Assembly (NCBI RefSeq): GCF_902616385.1
Contig: NZ_CACMSM010000001.1
Location: 62,001-126,000, forward strand
Direction of reading: 5' to 3'
Source: an uncultured Prochlorococcus sp.
GTDB taxonomy: Bacteria > Cyanobacteriota > Cyanobacteriia > PCC-6307 > Cyanobiaceae
Length of the DNA stretch: 64,000 nucleotides
Of this stretch, positions 48,720-59,364 are shown one piece after another; the first letter of the stretch is position 1; each line of letters begins with the position of its first letter. The translations under genes were made by a program, and so were the position numbers. The notes beneath the pieces are model-generated. The model saw only the letters and a list, made by a program, of their open reading frames with translations. It did not search any database and had not been told where the DNA came from.

Positions 48720-49544
48720 ATGTTCAATCAACTAGAAATTCTCTCTGATGAACAAAGTGAAAAGCTTTATACGATTAGAAGATACATTAAGAATCTTGAA
48801 AGTGTTTGTATTGCTTATTCTGGGGGAGTTGACAGTACATTAGTAGCATCATTAGCATTCGAGCAATTAGGTAACAAAGCAATTGCAATAACTGGTATTT
48901 CTCCTGCATTAGCCAATACTCTTCGAGAAGAAGCAAGAAGTCAAGCAAAATGGATTGGAGTAAAGCATTTAGAAATTAAAACAACAGAATTAGACCAAGC
49001 ATCTTACAGTACGAATCCTAAGGATAGGTGCTATTCATGCAAAAAAGAGCTCCACAAACATACAACCTACCTCTCTAAAAAACTTAATTACAAGATTGTT
49101 TTAGATGGAGTCAATTTTGATGATCTTAAAGATTATAGACCAGGTATACAAGCCTCAAAACAAGCAGGAGTTATTTCTCCCCTTGCAAAATTTAAATTCT
49201 CAAAACAAGATATTAGGGACATATCAAGAGCATTAGGTTTTCCTTGGTGGGATAAACCTGCTCAACCTTGCTTATCATCAAGATTCCCTTATGGCCAAGA
49301 GATAACTAGCGAGAGGCTAAAAATGGTTGAAAAAGCAGAAGAATACCTTAAAAAAGGTGGCTTATCGGAAGTTAGAGTTCGATGCCAAGGCTCAACTGCA
49401 AGAATAGAAATTCCCCAAGATGAATTAAAAAATTTTTTTAAAAAATATAATTTTAGTGAGTTAGTTCAATATTTTTCTAATTTAGGATTTAATTGTACAA
49501 GCTTGGATCTTGAAGGACTAATAAGCGGAAAATTGAATAGGTAA
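48720..49544 (+). CDS. larE: LarE-like sulfur transferase (PP-loop ATPase)
   Basis: LarE adds sulfur to a pyridinium mononucleotide during nickel-pincer cofactor synthesis. The 274-residue protein has the PP-loop SGGVDST (34-40) and the family block KPAQPCLSSRFPYG with Cys184. Two more cysteines form C104-Y-S-C107. LarE enzymes with three cysteines can hold a [4Fe-4S] cluster and recycle sulfur catalytically, whereas single-Cys LarE sacrifices its own sulfur; this one has the three-Cys pattern. No larA, larB or larC is in the window, so its pathway here is uncertain. Confidence 0.85.
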   Translation: MFNQLEILSDEQSEKLYTIRRYIKNLESVCIAYSGGVDSTLVASLAFEQLGNKAIAITGISPALANTLREEARSQAKWIGVKHLEIKTTELDQASYSTNPKDRCYSCKKELHKHTTYLSKKLNYKIVLDGVNFDDLKDYRPGIQASKQAGVISPLAKFKFSKQDIRDISRALGFPWWDKPAQPCLSSRFPYGQEITSERLKMVEKAEEYLKKGGLSEVRVRCQGSTARIEIPQDELKNFFKKYNFSELVQYFSNLGFNCTSLDLEGLISGKLNR

Positions 49545-49552
49545 ATATTATA

Positions 49553-49987
49553 TTAAACAACCATTCTGATCTGTTTAGATACTACTGAAGGTGGATTTCG
49601 CTCAATGACTCGCAAAGAATGTTCTTTAGCTATCAAAGATTCAATTAAATATTGACTAGCTAGTTCAGGTATCATATTTTTACCACATGTAAAAATATCG
49701 ACTGCAGAATAATTAGATTCAGGCCAAGTATGTATTGAAATATGAGATTCTGCCAGTAAGGCAATTGCCGTAACCCCCTGAGGCTCAAATTTATTACTTA
49801 TCAAATTCAGAACTGTTGCATTTGCCAATTTAGAAGCTCTATTTAGAATACAGCGCAAAAAGGATTCGTCATTTAATTTTTCGCAATCACATTTATAAAG
49901 TTCCAATAAAAGGTGTTTACTTTGATGACTTAATTTTTGCTCATTACTAAACGAACTTAACATTTGACTTTTTTTGTAGACTTCCAT
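49553..49987 (-). CDS. speD: S-adenosylmethionine decarboxylase proenzyme
   Basis: SpeD makes decarboxylated S-adenosylmethionine for polyamine synthesis. The proenzyme cleaves itself at Glu80-Ser81 in ALLAESHISIHTWPE, where Ser81 becomes the pyruvoyl group. The F-T-C-G block, with catalytic Cys101, follows. The 144-residue length suits the small bacterial form. The first ~20 residues are not conserved and the start may be further in. Confidence 0.92.
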   Translation of the reverse strand: MEVYKKSQMLSSFSNEQKLSHQSKHLLLELYKCDCEKLNDESFLRCILNRASKLANATVLNLISNKFEPQGVTAIALLAESHISIHTWPESNYSAVDIFTCGKNMIPELASQYLIESLIAKEHSLRVIERNPPSVVSKQIRMVV

Positions 49988-50039
49988 TTAAGAAATGAAT
50001 ATAAATCTAAGATTAGCTAAAAATCATAACCTTTTGAAG

Positions 50040-51148
50040 TTATAAATAAATTATTTGTGACGAACCTAAGAAAGACTGATTAAATTTATCTAAATGTGTC
50101 GCGCTTATAAAACATTGACTATCTTTGCCAACAGAATTTAATAACAAATTTTGTCTGGTCAAATCTAATTCCGCCAAGACATCATCCAATATAAGTATTG
50201 GAGGGACATTAAATGTTTTAGTTAATAAATCTAATTCAGCCATCTTCAAAGCCAAGATAAAAGTCCTTTGCTGTCCTGATGAACCATATTTTCTAACTGA
50301 AACATTATTGATTAGAAACTCAAAATCATCACGATGAGGGCCAAAACTACATTTTCCAGTCAATGCTTCAATTGAACGCTGATTTAAGAGTTGTTCTGCT
50401 ATTTTTTTACTAATAAATTCTTCTTCTTCTTCTTCTGGACTTATATTTTGTATCCCCGAAAGATAATTTATGTCTATTTGCTCTTTAGATTTACTTAAGT
50501 GATTATGCCAATATTCAACATATGGTTTTATTTTGAATAAAGCCCTTCTTCTGCGCCTAAAAATTCTTGTACTAAGTATTGACATTTGAATATCAAAGCT
50601 GTCAACAATTTCTGAGGATTGGTTTTTTAGGAAACTTTCCGAACGCCAAAAATGACTTCTTTGCTTTAAAAGCCTGTTAAATCTAATTATCAGGTCTAAA
50701 TACACTGGTTCAAGCTGAGAGACGACTTTATCAATCCATATTCTTCGATAACTTGGTTCACTTCTAACAATATCTATATCATTAGAACAGAAACATACAC
50801 TCCGAATATAATTCTTTATTTCACTCTGTTTTTTTAAGATTGATTCATTGACATAAATTCTTTTGGGGCCTTTTCGGTATAAATTTAACTTTAAATCGTC
50901 TTTAAAATTTATCTGTCCTATTACTACAGCCATATCACTATCATTCTCTATTAAATCTTTATCTCTTAATGCTCTATTAGATTTTAATTGACTTAAAAAT
51001 TCAATCGATTCAAGTAAATTGGACTTGCCAATACCGTTACAGCCAAGAACAATTGCTCTTTGCTCATTTAAATCAATTTCAAAACTTTTATGGTTCCGAA
51101 AATTTTTAATTTTTAATTTATTTAAAAAAATTTTTTTTGTGCATTCAT
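50040..51148 (-). CDS. recF: DNA replication/repair protein RecF, 5' end out of frame
   Basis: RecF loads RecA at gaps and in many bacteria works with RecO and RecR. The conserved protein, about 367 residues, starts FLNKLKIKNFRNHKSFEI, with Walker A GCNGIGKS, and ends with the Walker B PILILDDVLAELD. From an internal Met at 50933 only the last 297 residues would be made, losing Walker A. Upstream the RecF frame has no ATG, GTG or TTG before a stop. Two ATGs (51144, 51148) lie just upstream but are out of frame across an A8 tract (complement of 51131-51138); one extra or one fewer A restores M-N-A-Q-K-K-I-F-L-N or M-H-K-K-I-F-L-N. Alternatively an unusual AUU start at 51131 is used. tRNA-Arg begins 60 bases upstream. 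Confidence 0.85.
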
Positions 51149-51208
51149 TAATTAAATTAGCTAAGTTTAAAATATTTCGATTTTCTTTAAAGAAATTGAA
51201 AAATTAAA

Positions 51209-51282
51209 GGGCATGTAGCTCAGTTGGATAGAGCATCAGATTCCGGTTCTGAGAGTCGGGGGTTCGAATCCCTCCATGCTCG
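51209..51282 (+). tRNA. tRNA-Arg (CCG anticodon)
   Basis: The 74-base cloverleaf has acceptor GGGCATG pairing with CATGCTC (one G-U), D arm GCTC...GAGC, anticodon arm TCAGA-TTCCGGT-TCTGA with anticodon CCG, a five-base variable loop and T arm GGGGG-TTCGAAT-CCCTC. It reads the CGG codon. CCA is not encoded. Confidence 0.94.
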
Positions 51283-51293
51283 TAAAATAATTT

Positions 51294-51740
51294 TTAAAGT
51301 TTATATCCCATTACTCTTATTCCATTTGGATCTAGTATGAATCCATTTTCCTCTAAACTTATAAACGAAGATACTGGAGCCTGAACAGAAATACTGCATC
51401 CAGGCATTTCCCTATTTATTTTCTCAAGAGTTACTTGCAGCAATATTGAATAATAAAGTTGCTGATTATTTCCTGGCAATGCACTTAAATTCCACAAGTT
51501 TGCATTCAATCCCCTATCCGAAGTAACCCTTACAAATCCATATAATTTATTTTTCAATTCTCTCTGTATGGTAAAAAAGAAATTACTTTTCTCAATAGCC
51601 TTTGAAAGAGGTACTATTGGAAATGTCTCACAACCACAATTCGCTAAAAGTTTGTTAACTTCTTTAGCTAAGGGGATTTGAGAAGAGTTAATAAAATAAC
51701 CTTCTGGAAGAACAAGTTTTTTTTTAGGAAAATATTGCAA
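51294..51740 (-). CDS. GNAT-like N-acetyltransferase (probable)
   Basis: The 148-residue protein has a layout typical of GNAT acetyltransferases: an N-terminal helical segment with PLAKEVNKLL, strands at FFFTIQREL and LYGFVRVTSDRG, and a C-terminal SISVQAPVSSFISLEENGF that fits motif B. A clear Q/RxxGxG/A acetyl-CoA loop is not seen, so the family call is moderate. It ends four bases after the ppc gene it precedes on the strand, and may be co-transcribed with ppc. Confidence 0.6.
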   Translation of the reverse strand: MQYFPKKKLVLPEGYFINSSQIPLAKEVNKLLANCGCETFPIVPLSKAIEKSNFFFTIQRELKNKLYGFVRVTSDRGLNANLWNLSALPGNNQQLYYSILLQVTLEKINREMPGCSISVQAPVSSFISLEENGFILDPNGIRVMGYKL

Positions 51741-51743
51741 TTA

Positions 51744-54713
51744 TCAACCTGTATTTCTCATGCCAGCTGCAATACCATTAATAGTTAAAAGTGCCCCCCT
51801 CAAAAGTTCACTTCTGCTGTAAGCTCTTCTAGATTCATCTTTATCTATTATAAATTCGCTTATTGGGGGTTGTCTTGTCTGGTCTCTTAGTCTTCTTAGA
51901 AGTGAAACCTGCAAAAACCCTAATGGAATAATTGTTTTATTTCTCAAGCTTACTGATGATTTCAAGTCTCTATCAGATTCTAGGAGCTTATTTTTACCAG
52001 TAATTTCAAGTATTAAAGATTTTGTAAGATCGTATTCTTTGGAAATTACTTCAAAAATCTCATCAAAAGAATCTTTATTTTCTTTACTGCCAAGAGTATC
52101 AACATAATACCTAGCAACTTCCAGATCCACCTTAGATAATGTCATTTCTACCTTAGATATAAGCATCCTAAAAAATGGCCATCTTTGATGAAGAACTCTT
52201 AATAATTCAATTTGTTGTGGATCTGAATTTAACTCAGATGACAATGCCGTGCCTACTCCAAACCAACTTGGCAAAAGAAATCTACTTTGTGTCCAACCAA
52301 ATACCCATGGAATAGCTCTTAAACTTGATAAATCTTTTGCACCTTTTTTTCTTCTAGCGGGCCTACTAGATATCTGTAATTTACTAATTTCTTCTATTGG
52401 AGTTACCTCTTGAAAGAAATTTAACAAATCAGGGTTCTCATGCACTAATTTTCTGTAATGAGACCTTGATGTTTCTGCCAGCCTAGACATTAATAGATTC
52501 CATTCTGGAGTAGCGTCAAGTCTATTATTTACCAAGCTATTCTGAATTACCGCTGTAGTGACAGTCTCAAGATTGTACAAAGCCAGTTCAGGAAGACTAT
52601 ATTTAGAAGCCAAAACTTCTCCTTGTTCTGTTATTTTTATTCGCCCTTTTAAAGTACCGCTTGGTTGAGCCAATATTGCTTGATAGGCTGGTCCTCCTCC
52701 CCTCCCTACAGAACCACCTCTGCCATGAAAAAGTCTTAACAATATGTTATTTCTACTTGAGAGATTTTGAAGAGCTATTTGCGCTCTATGAATTTCCCAA
52801 TTACTGGAAACAAACCCCGAATCTTTATTGCTGTCAGAATAGCCAAGCATTAATTCTTGTAGAGGTTTAAAAGATTCTCCTACTTTTGGCAATAATGATC
52901 TATAGAAATCTAATTTAAACAACTTTTCCATTACTTCTGGTGCTCTTTTAAGGTCTTCCACAGTTTCAAAAAGAGGAACAACTAATAATTTTGACTTTTG
53001 TGAATTTTGATCAAGAAGTCCCATTTCTTTTGCCAGTAAGAGAACCTCAAGCAAATCAGATGCACTATGACTCATTGAAATTACATAAGAATGGCAAATA
53101 CGACTTCCAAATTCTTGCTGTAGTCTCTTAACCATTTTAAAAACTGAAAAAGTTTCTTCTGTAGTTTTTGTCCAGTTAACATCAGATGGAATTAAAGGTC
53201 TTTTTGTATTTAATTCGTCTATAAGCCATTTAATTTTCTCTTCCTCAGACATTTGATCATATTGAACAGCTAAATCAAGATAATTTGTAAGCTCTTGTAT
53301 AGCGTCACTATGCCTTGTACTCTCTTGACGAATATCTAAACTTGCTAAGGAAAATCCAAAAATATGAACTTGGGTAAGTAGGGTGTTTACAGACTCACAA
53401 GTTAAATCTGTACTAATCAGGCTATTTTTTATAAGTTCGAGATCATAAGTAAATTCTTTTACTGACTTGTAATATAAGTTCTCAACTTTATCTAGGTTTT
53501 TGTTATCTATTTCTCCCTCTAAGTCAAATTTCCAACCACTATCAGCTAATAAATTATTTCTTTCTTGTGTTAACCTTAATTTTTCTAGGATATAACTTAA
53601 TTTCAATCTGTAGGGTTCTGATCTATACCTTGTAGCTCTAGCTTCATATATTTCAGGAAATTTAACTCTGTCAGTTTCTAGTGACTCTAATAGAGAGGAA
53701 CTTACTTGACTCCATTGCATCGAGACACTTAATTGATCTCTAAGATTAGACGTTGCAGTAATATATCTTTCCAACATCAACTGCCTTTGGTAACAAGCAG
53801 TTCTCCATGTTATCTCAGGAGTAACCGAGGGATTACCGTCCCTATCAGAGCCTACCCAAGAACCAAAGTTACAAAAAGATTCAGATGGCATTTGAACATC
53901 TGGATAATTTTCGGTAAGTGCTTCAGCGATTCTACCCCTCAATTGAGGCATTGCATTAAATAAAACTTGCTGAAAATAATGCAATGCATAATCAACTTCG
54001 TCTAAAACTGAAGGTTTAAATTGATGCAATTCATCTGTTCTCCACCAAAGTCTTACTTCCTCTTTTAGTTGGGTTTTTAAAATATTTTTTTCTTCTTTTG
54101 TAAGAAATTGCTCAATCTGTATTTTTTTTAACAAATTTGCCACTCTTGTTTGCTTATGTCTAATCGTATGTCTTACTATCTCCGTCGGATGTGCAGTAAA
54201 AACCAAACGAATATCCATTTCCTGCAATAATTCTTCTAATTTACCTGGTGGTACATTTAATTTCCTCAGCCTGTAAAATAGTTCTCTAAAAGTTACTGGA
54301 GCATTTTGCCTAGCCAATGCTGGGGCAAAAGGATCTAGATTATCGTGCGATTTTTGAACTTCCTTATTAGTAAAGCTTTGAATATATCTATCTTCCTCAA
54401 CTCTTTGTTCTAAAATATTCACAAGTTGAAAATACAATGAAAACGCCCTTGCTGCTGCTATCGATTCTGCTAAATCCATAGAATTTACAATATCAACTAT
54501 TTCATTTTTAAAAGTTTTTGAACTATCACCATCAATTTGTTTTGAATAACTTAATTCTTTAAGCTGTATCAATCTCTCTGCTTGATCATCTGGGCATTCT
54601 TCTCTGAGCACAGATTCCCATAGATCTTCAATTAGAAGACGATTTTTATCTAGTGGATCATTGTTACTTATAAGATCCACGTTATTATTTTTAATCTGTC
54701 GAAAAGATTCCAT
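51744..54713 (-). CDS. ppc: Phosphoenolpyruvate carboxylase
   Basis: Ppc adds bicarbonate to phosphoenolpyruvate to make oxaloacetate, feeding amino-acid synthesis in a cell with an incomplete TCA cycle. The 989-residue protein contains the catalytic His in [17 protein letters not shown] (about 170-186), the [14 protein letters not shown] block and the Gly-rich [19 protein letters not shown], ending in the usual TG/AGMRNTG C-terminus. Length is normal. Confidence 0.98.
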   Translation of the reverse strand: MESFRQIKNNNVDLISNNDPLDKNRLLIEDLWESVLREECPDDQAERLIQLKELSYSKQIDGDSSKTFKNEIVDIVNSMDLAESIAAARAFSLYFQLVNILEQRVEEDRYIQSFTNKEVQKSHDNLDPFAPALARQNAPVTFRELFYRLRKLNVPPGKLEELLQEMDIRLVFTAHPTEIVRHTIRHKQTRVANLLKKIQIEQFLTKEEKNILKTQLKEEVRLWWRTDELHQFKPSVLDEVDYALHYFQQVLFNAMPQLRGRIAEALTENYPDVQMPSESFCNFGSWVGSDRDGNPSVTPEITWRTACYQRQLMLERYITATSNLRDQLSVSMQWSQVSSSLLESLETDRVKFPEIYEARATRYRSEPYRLKLSYILEKLRLTQERNNLLADSGWKFDLEGEIDNKNLDKVENLYYKSVKEFTYDLELIKNSLISTDLTCESVNTLLTQVHIFGFSLASLDIRQESTRHSDAIQELTNYLDLAVQYDQMSEEEKIKWLIDELNTKRPLIPSDVNWTKTTEETFSVFKMVKRLQQEFGSRICHSYVISMSHSASDLLEVLLLAKEMGLLDQNSQKSKLLVVPLFETVEDLKRAPEVMEKLFKLDFYRSLLPKVGESFKPLQELMLGYSDSNKDSGFVSSNWEIHRAQIALQNLSSRNNILLRLFHGRGGSVGRGGGPAYQAILAQPSGTLKGRIKITEQGEVLASKYSLPELALYNLETVTTAVIQNSLVNNRLDATPEWNLLMSRLAETSRSHYRKLVHENPDLLNFFQEVTPIEEISKLQISSRPARRKKGAKDLSSLRAIPWVFGWTQSRFLLPSWFGVGTALSSELNSDPQQIELLRVLHQRWPFFRMLISKVEMTLSKVDLEVARYYVDTLGSKENKDSFDEIFEVISKEYDLTKSLILEITGKNKLLESDRDLKSSVSLRNKTIIPLGFLQVSLLRRLRDQTRQPPISEFIIDKDESRRAYSRSELLRGALLTINGIAAGMRNTG

Positions 54714-54766
54714 ATAATCATTATGTCACAAGTAAAAATGTTCAGATCAAATATTTATTTTAATAA

Positions 54767-55885
54767 TCAAACATTCTTGGCCTCACTCCGAATCATATCT
54801 TCGATAGAAATTTTCATTATCTGCTCAATAGAAAGACCTTTTTCATATTGATTTATCCATTTCATGGATTGATTGCCTTCTTCAAGCACTTTATAGATAG
54901 GATCTAAAAGATGTTTCATACCAAAATATTCTGCTGTGGATGATAAATCTGATAATAAGTTTTGAATCCACTCTCTACAAATAACCGTTTTGCCATCTTG
55001 CCAGTGAATTAATTCTGAATTCAGACTATCTTTAGCAGCATTAATTTCATTTTGATCGCATATTTCTGACAATTGATCCATAGAAAAAATACTTGCATTC
55101 ATAGGATCTAAAGTATTTATATTTTCAAAAAGATTTAAAATCCTTAGTTCTATCATGGCCGTTATCCCTAAAAGCAGATTAATATCGTGAACATAATCAC
55201 AAATTCTTAATTCTAAACGATCAAGAATTAAAGGTCTTTGGGGACCATTTGGTCGGATTGAGGACCAAAAATGCCTAATATTTTGCATTTTTTTATTGGA
55301 TATATTTTCCTCTATCCACTCGATATAAGAATTATGATTTACAAAAAAAGGGACTTTACTTGGAGTTTTGGGAAATTGGATCCACCTCTGAGAGTGATTA
55401 TTGGTAATTTTATTATTTAAAAAAGGTGAACTAGCACTTAATGATAGATATAGAGCAGCCTCAGATCTTATAAGTCTTATAGCTGTAAAAAGTTTATCTA
55501 AATCATCTATTCCTATGTTTATGTGAACACTTGAAGTTGCAATAGATATTCCATAATTATCTTGAATAAATTGATGATAGACATTGTAGATATCAGATCT
55601 TTGAAATTGAACATCGTGTTTAAAACAAAGAGTGGATGAAGGAATGATTGTTAAATTTTTAGTATTTAGCCACTTCCTTAACTTTATTCTTGGAGTTATT
55701 AATTTCTCGTATAAATAATTGTAGTCTTTTTCAGGAGTTGTGATATATTCAACATTTCTGTTATCTGGCTCTTTTACAAAATCAAAAAATTTTTTCTCAA
55801 TATCAGCTGAAATACCAATATGAGAATCAAAAGAACCTGTAAAAAGTTCCACCTCAAAACCTTTATAAAGATTATCTTTACTCAT
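54767..55885 (-). CDS. gshA: Glutamate-cysteine ligase, cyanobacterial type
   Basis: GshA makes gamma-glutamylcysteine, the first step to glutathione. The 372-residue protein matches the cyanobacterial GshA group by its KGFEVELFTGS start, the VHINIGIDDLDKLFTAIRLIRSEAALYLSLSASSPF block and RPLILDRLELRICDYV in the middle. It begins one base from the trpE stop, so the two are co-transcribed. Confidence 0.92.
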   Translation of the reverse strand: MSKDNLYKGFEVELFTGSFDSHIGISADIEKKFFDFVKEPDNRNVEYITTPEKDYNYLYEKLITPRIKLRKWLNTKNLTIIPSSTLCFKHDVQFQRSDIYNVYHQFIQDNYGISIATSSVHINIGIDDLDKLFTAIRLIRSEAALYLSLSASSPFLNNKITNNHSQRWIQFPKTPSKVPFFVNHNSYIEWIEENISNKKMQNIRHFWSSIRPNGPQRPLILDRLELRICDYVHDINLLLGITAMIELRILNLFENINTLDPMNASIFSMDQLSEICDQNEINAAKDSLNSELIHWQDGKTVICREWIQNLLSDLSSTAEYFGMKHLLDPIYKVLEEGNQSMKWINQYEKGLSIEQIMKISIEDMIRSEAKNV

Positions 55886-57406
55886 TTATTTATCCAAACA
55901 GGCCAATGCTTTTAGTATCCCTTTAGCTTTATTAATTGTCTCTTGATATTCATTTTGAGGAAAAGAATCTGCAACTATTCCAGCTCCTGCTTGCACTGAA
56001 ACATCATATTTCCCATCTCTTGAGGGTTTAACAATCATAGTTCTTATTGTAATTGCCGTATTTAATGCACCATTAATATCAATAGATCCGTAAACACCTG
56101 CATAAGGTCCTCTAGCATCTTTTTCAAAGTACTTAATCAATTGCATAGCTCTTATTTTTGGCGCACCTGTTACTGTCCCAGCGGGAAAAGATGCCTTTAG
56201 CAAATCCCATACATCAGTATTGTTTTTTAAGATTCCCTCAACTTCACTAACTATGTGCATAACATGTGAATATTTCTCAATAACCATTAAATCCTTGACC
56301 TTAACACTACCAGTTTCACAAACTCTTCCAAGATCATTTCTCCCAAGATCAATTAGCATCACATGCTCAGCAATCTCTTTTGGATCATTTAATAAATCCT
56401 TTTCAAGTTGCAAGTCTTGTTGATTATCAATACCTCTAGGTCTTGTACCAGCTATTGGTCTTAAGCTTGCAACAATTTGACTGTTTTTATTTTTTTCAGC
56501 TTTAACCATTACTTCAGGACTTGAACCTATCAGATACCATGAGCCAAAATCAAAAAATGACATGTATGGAGATGGATTAACCATCCTCAAACTTCTATAT
56601 AAATTAAAGGGTTCATTATTGACTTTAGTTTGGAATCTCTGACTAATAACGATTTGGAAGATATCTCCTTTTTTTATATATTCTTTTGCAGAGATAACTG
56701 CATCCTCAAAATCTTTTTTTTCCCAATTACTTTCTATATCTAAATTTAAATTATCATTTTCATTCCAATCTAAAAACTCATTTTCTTTTAGAGGAACTCT
56801 CATTAAATTTCTGATTTTCTGAATTTTAGAAATTGAGTTTATAAACAACTCCTCAACCGAAGAATCTTTTGAAGAAGTTGTATCTGCATAAACTACTGCA
56901 GTAATACATCTTTTTATTTGATCAAAAACAACTAACTGATCAAAAAACATCCAAGAACCATAAGGTATATCGTTTTCTGATATTTCATTTATTGGAACGC
57001 TTGGTTCTATTCGATTTATTAATTCATAACCCCAAAAGCCATATAACTGTCCAATTGATGGTAAGCCATCTAGCATGGTTGATTTATATTCTTTTGTCCA
57101 ACTTCTTAAAATTTCAAAAGGATCACCTTTATGTGTTTCAGTTTTGCCATTATTCCAAGTTTTAACTATTTCTTCTCCATAACAAACGGCTTCCCAAAGA
57201 GGCTGAGTAGCAACAATACTCCACCTACCCAAACTTTCCCCACCTTCAACAGATTCAAGAAAAACACCATGGGAATCTTTTGAGAATAATTTTAACCAGG
57301 TGGACAATGGAGTCTCTAAATCTGCTGGCCAAGTTTGAATGATAGGTATAAAATTTTTACCTTCTTTGTAAGCCTTTAAAAAACTATCTTTCTGTGAGCT
57401 GATCAT
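55886..57406 (-). CDS. trpE: Anthranilate synthase component I
   Basis: TrpE converts chorismate to anthranilate, the first step of tryptophan synthesis. The 506-residue protein has the block PSPYMSFFDFG, the catalytic YSHVMHIVSEVEG region, GTVTGAPKIRAMQLI and the C-terminal VQAGAGIVADS, all standard. A separate TrpG is not in the window. It is directly upstream of gshA, an arrangement that likely puts Trp and glutathione synthesis on one transcript. Confidence 0.96.
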   Translation of the reverse strand: MISSQKDSFLKAYKEGKNFIPIIQTWPADLETPLSTWLKLFSKDSHGVFLESVEGGESLGRWSIVATQPLWEAVCYGEEIVKTWNNGKTETHKGDPFEILRSWTKEYKSTMLDGLPSIGQLYGFWGYELINRIEPSVPINEISENDIPYGSWMFFDQLVVFDQIKRCITAVVYADTTSSKDSSVEELFINSISKIQKIRNLMRVPLKENEFLDWNENDNLNLDIESNWEKKDFEDAVISAKEYIKKGDIFQIVISQRFQTKVNNEPFNLYRSLRMVNPSPYMSFFDFGSWYLIGSSPEVMVKAEKNKNSQIVASLRPIAGTRPRGIDNQQDLQLEKDLLNDPKEIAEHVMLIDLGRNDLGRVCETGSVKVKDLMVIEKYSHVMHIVSEVEGILKNNTDVWDLLKASFPAGTVTGAPKIRAMQLIKYFEKDARGPYAGVYGSIDINGALNTAITIRTMIVKPSRDGKYDVSVQAGAGIVADSFPQNEYQETINKAKGILKALACLDK

Positions 57407-57465
57407 ATTAATAATGTCAACCCAAATTATAATTATTTTCTTCTTTTATATCAACTTTAGGGAAG

Positions 57466-57888
57466 TTAATCAAAAGTATTCTTATTTGTAAATTTCAAAC
57501 CAGCTGGATTGGGATTCTCACCTATTCTTCTTGGATTATGCCCTACTTTCTCCCTGCCTTCATTTACTTTTTCAGAGAAAACACCATCTTTTGGGTGTAA
57601 AAATTCAATATCACCACCTGGGAAAATTCGGTAGATTTTAAAATCTTCAATTCTTGGTTTGAAGGCTCTTAATTGTGTCCCTAATGCAAGGCATTGTTCT
57701 TTTCTTGCAAAGTACATTAGATTATCACCTTCATGCATGATAGCCGCTCCACCGGTGGGCAATTCAAATGCTTGTTCCTTGGAACTTTTCCATACAATTG
57801 CATATTTTTCTTCGGTTTCTGCTGAGTTTAACAAACCCCCAGTGCTTCCTATATGCTTTGGAAATTGACCAACTAAAGTTTCAGTCAT
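57466..57888 (-). CDS. psaD: Photosystem I reaction centre subunit II
   Basis: PsaD sits on the stromal face of photosystem I and docks ferredoxin. The 140-residue protein shows the family's GGSTGGLL-type start ([20 protein letters not shown]), the block [21 protein letters not shown] and [27 protein letters not shown]. It is preceded by a 111-base gap that must hold its promoter. Confidence 0.98.
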   Translation of the reverse strand: MTETLVGQFPKHIGSTGGLLNSAETEEKYAIVWKSSKEQAFELPTGGAAIMHEGDNLMYFARKEQCLALGTQLRAFKPRIEDFKIYRIFPGGDIEFLHPKDGVFSEKVNEGREKVGHNPRRIGENPNPAGLKFTNKNTFD

Positions 57889-57999
57889 CCTTGATTTTGA
57901 GTTATTTCTTATAAGAAATTAGCATTCATATTTTGCAAAATTATAAATTTACAAGAAATTTTCTACATTATTTAATATATGGAAAACTTATTTCTCATT

Positions 58000-59364
58000 T
58001 TATTTCGAATCTGAAATCGGAAAAAATACTGTTAAACCTGTATCACGCCTTTGTGTGACATGCCCTCCTAAGCTAGCTAACAATTTTTGAGTAGCATTTT
58101 GACTAAGTTGTAAACTACCTGTTTGAGGGTTCCAATTTAAAACAGGACCAATATCAGAACCGTTATCTTTTTTTAGAATTTCTTTTTGATTACTTTCTGA
58201 TTTCTGTACTTTTAATTGAAGTTTAAGTTTTTGACCAGCTGGTCTTAATTCTAAAATCAATTTACTACCTTCTTTTAATCCTCTAGTATTTTTATCAATT
58301 AATCCTCTTAGCATTAATTCTAATTTTTCAGAATCACTCAAAATTTGTGGAAGTTGATTGGGGATGTCTATCTTCAAAGAAATACCACGTCGATTTAATT
58401 GTTTATTCCACAAAGGAGCGAGTTTTTTAAAAATTTCTGCTAAATTAATTTTCGCCAAGTTATTCAATGATGGCACTTCATTACTTACTAATTCTGCTGC
58501 ATTAAAGATTAAACCGAACCTATCAATTTGTTCATTACATTCATTATCTATTTGAATTAAACGATTTCTCATTGATTCATCCATTTTATATTTTTTTAAA
58601 GTAGAACTTATGAGTATTCTTATTGTTGCCAAAGGAGTTCTTACTTCATGAGAAATTGCACGTAGTAATTTTGCTTCTGTTAATTGCACATTTTTTTCAT
58701 CGTTTTTTAAAGAATTCTGTATATTATGATTTGGCGCAATATTCGCTAATTTTGCCGATAATGTTGGCCAAAATAATTTCTCAAATTGATTGTTAATATT
58801 TAGGTTACCTAAATTATTGATAGCATTACGAAATTTTACTCCTTCCTCATAATTTTCTTGATTTAATTTTGCATGCATTAATTCAATTGAAAGTTTTAGG
58901 CTTTCTCCATCACACTTCATTAATAATATTTTCTTATCTTTTTCTCCAACAATTGATAATACGCATTGAAAATTTGGAGTGATTATCATCAAGAAAGGTT
59001 CATAACCATCTTCATGACAAAGATTTAAGACTTTATAATTACTAACTAAATTAAAATCTTTTTTTTTCTTTTCTGAATTATTGACTGGCAAAAAACCTGC
59101 ATTCTCATTTTGAAAGTATGGAACCCCTTCAGGAGACCAAAGCCATCCATGAAGTTGATTTAAAAATTTTTTATCATTAAATGCTGGCAAAGGCGAGGCA
59201 ACCCAAATTCCCCCATGTTTATAATTCTTAGATAGAAAATCTTTTTGAATAACTTCTAAAGAAGCCCACCACATTCTTCTGGATGTCTCATCATCCACAT
59301 ATATAGTTTGAACTTCTTTAATCAAAAGATCTTGAATTTTTTTTATTGTTATTTGTGATTTCAT
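58000..59364 (-). CDS. Sensor histidine kinase-like protein with degenerate ATPase domain
   Basis: The 454-residue protein has a long N-terminal region (1-220) of unknown fold with no membrane helix. The HisKA dimerisation helix contains the phospho-accepting His239 in LLRAISHEVRTPLATIR. The catalytic domain is unusual: the N box, normally with N-x-x-x-N-A, reads LELMLRGLIDKNTRGLKEG, and no G1 DxGxG lid is evident. It may accept but not donate phosphate by itself, or rely on a diverged ATP pocket. It overlaps rodA by one base and appears to be in a mrp-rodA-kinase operon. Confidence 0.78.
   Translation of the reverse strand: MKSQITIKKIQDLLIKEVQTIYVDDETSRRMWWASLEVIQKDFLSKNYKHGGIWVASPLPAFNDKKFLNQLHGWLWSPEGVPYFQNENAGFLPVNNSEKKKKDFNLVSNYKVLNLCHEDGYEPFLMIITPNFQCVLSIVGEKDKKILLMKCDGESLKLSIELMHAKLNQENYEEGVKFRNAINNLGNLNINNQFEKLFWPTLSAKLANIAPNHNIQNSLKNDEKNVQLTEAKLLRAISHEVRTPLATIRILISSTLKKYKMDESMRNRLIQIDNECNEQIDRFGLIFNAAELVSNEVPSLNNLAKINLAEIFKKLAPLWNKQLNRRGISLKIDIPNQLPQILSDSEKLELMLRGLIDKNTRGLKEGSKLILELRPAGQKLKLQLKVQKSESNQKEILKKDNGSDIGPVLNWNPQTGSLQLSQNATQKLLASLGGHVTQRRDTGLTVFFPISDSK

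Noticed and set aside
50040-50933. RecF starting at the internal Met 50933
   Set aside because: This would remove the N-terminal 65 residues, including Walker A (GCNGIGKS), which are plainly encoded upstream in the same frame.
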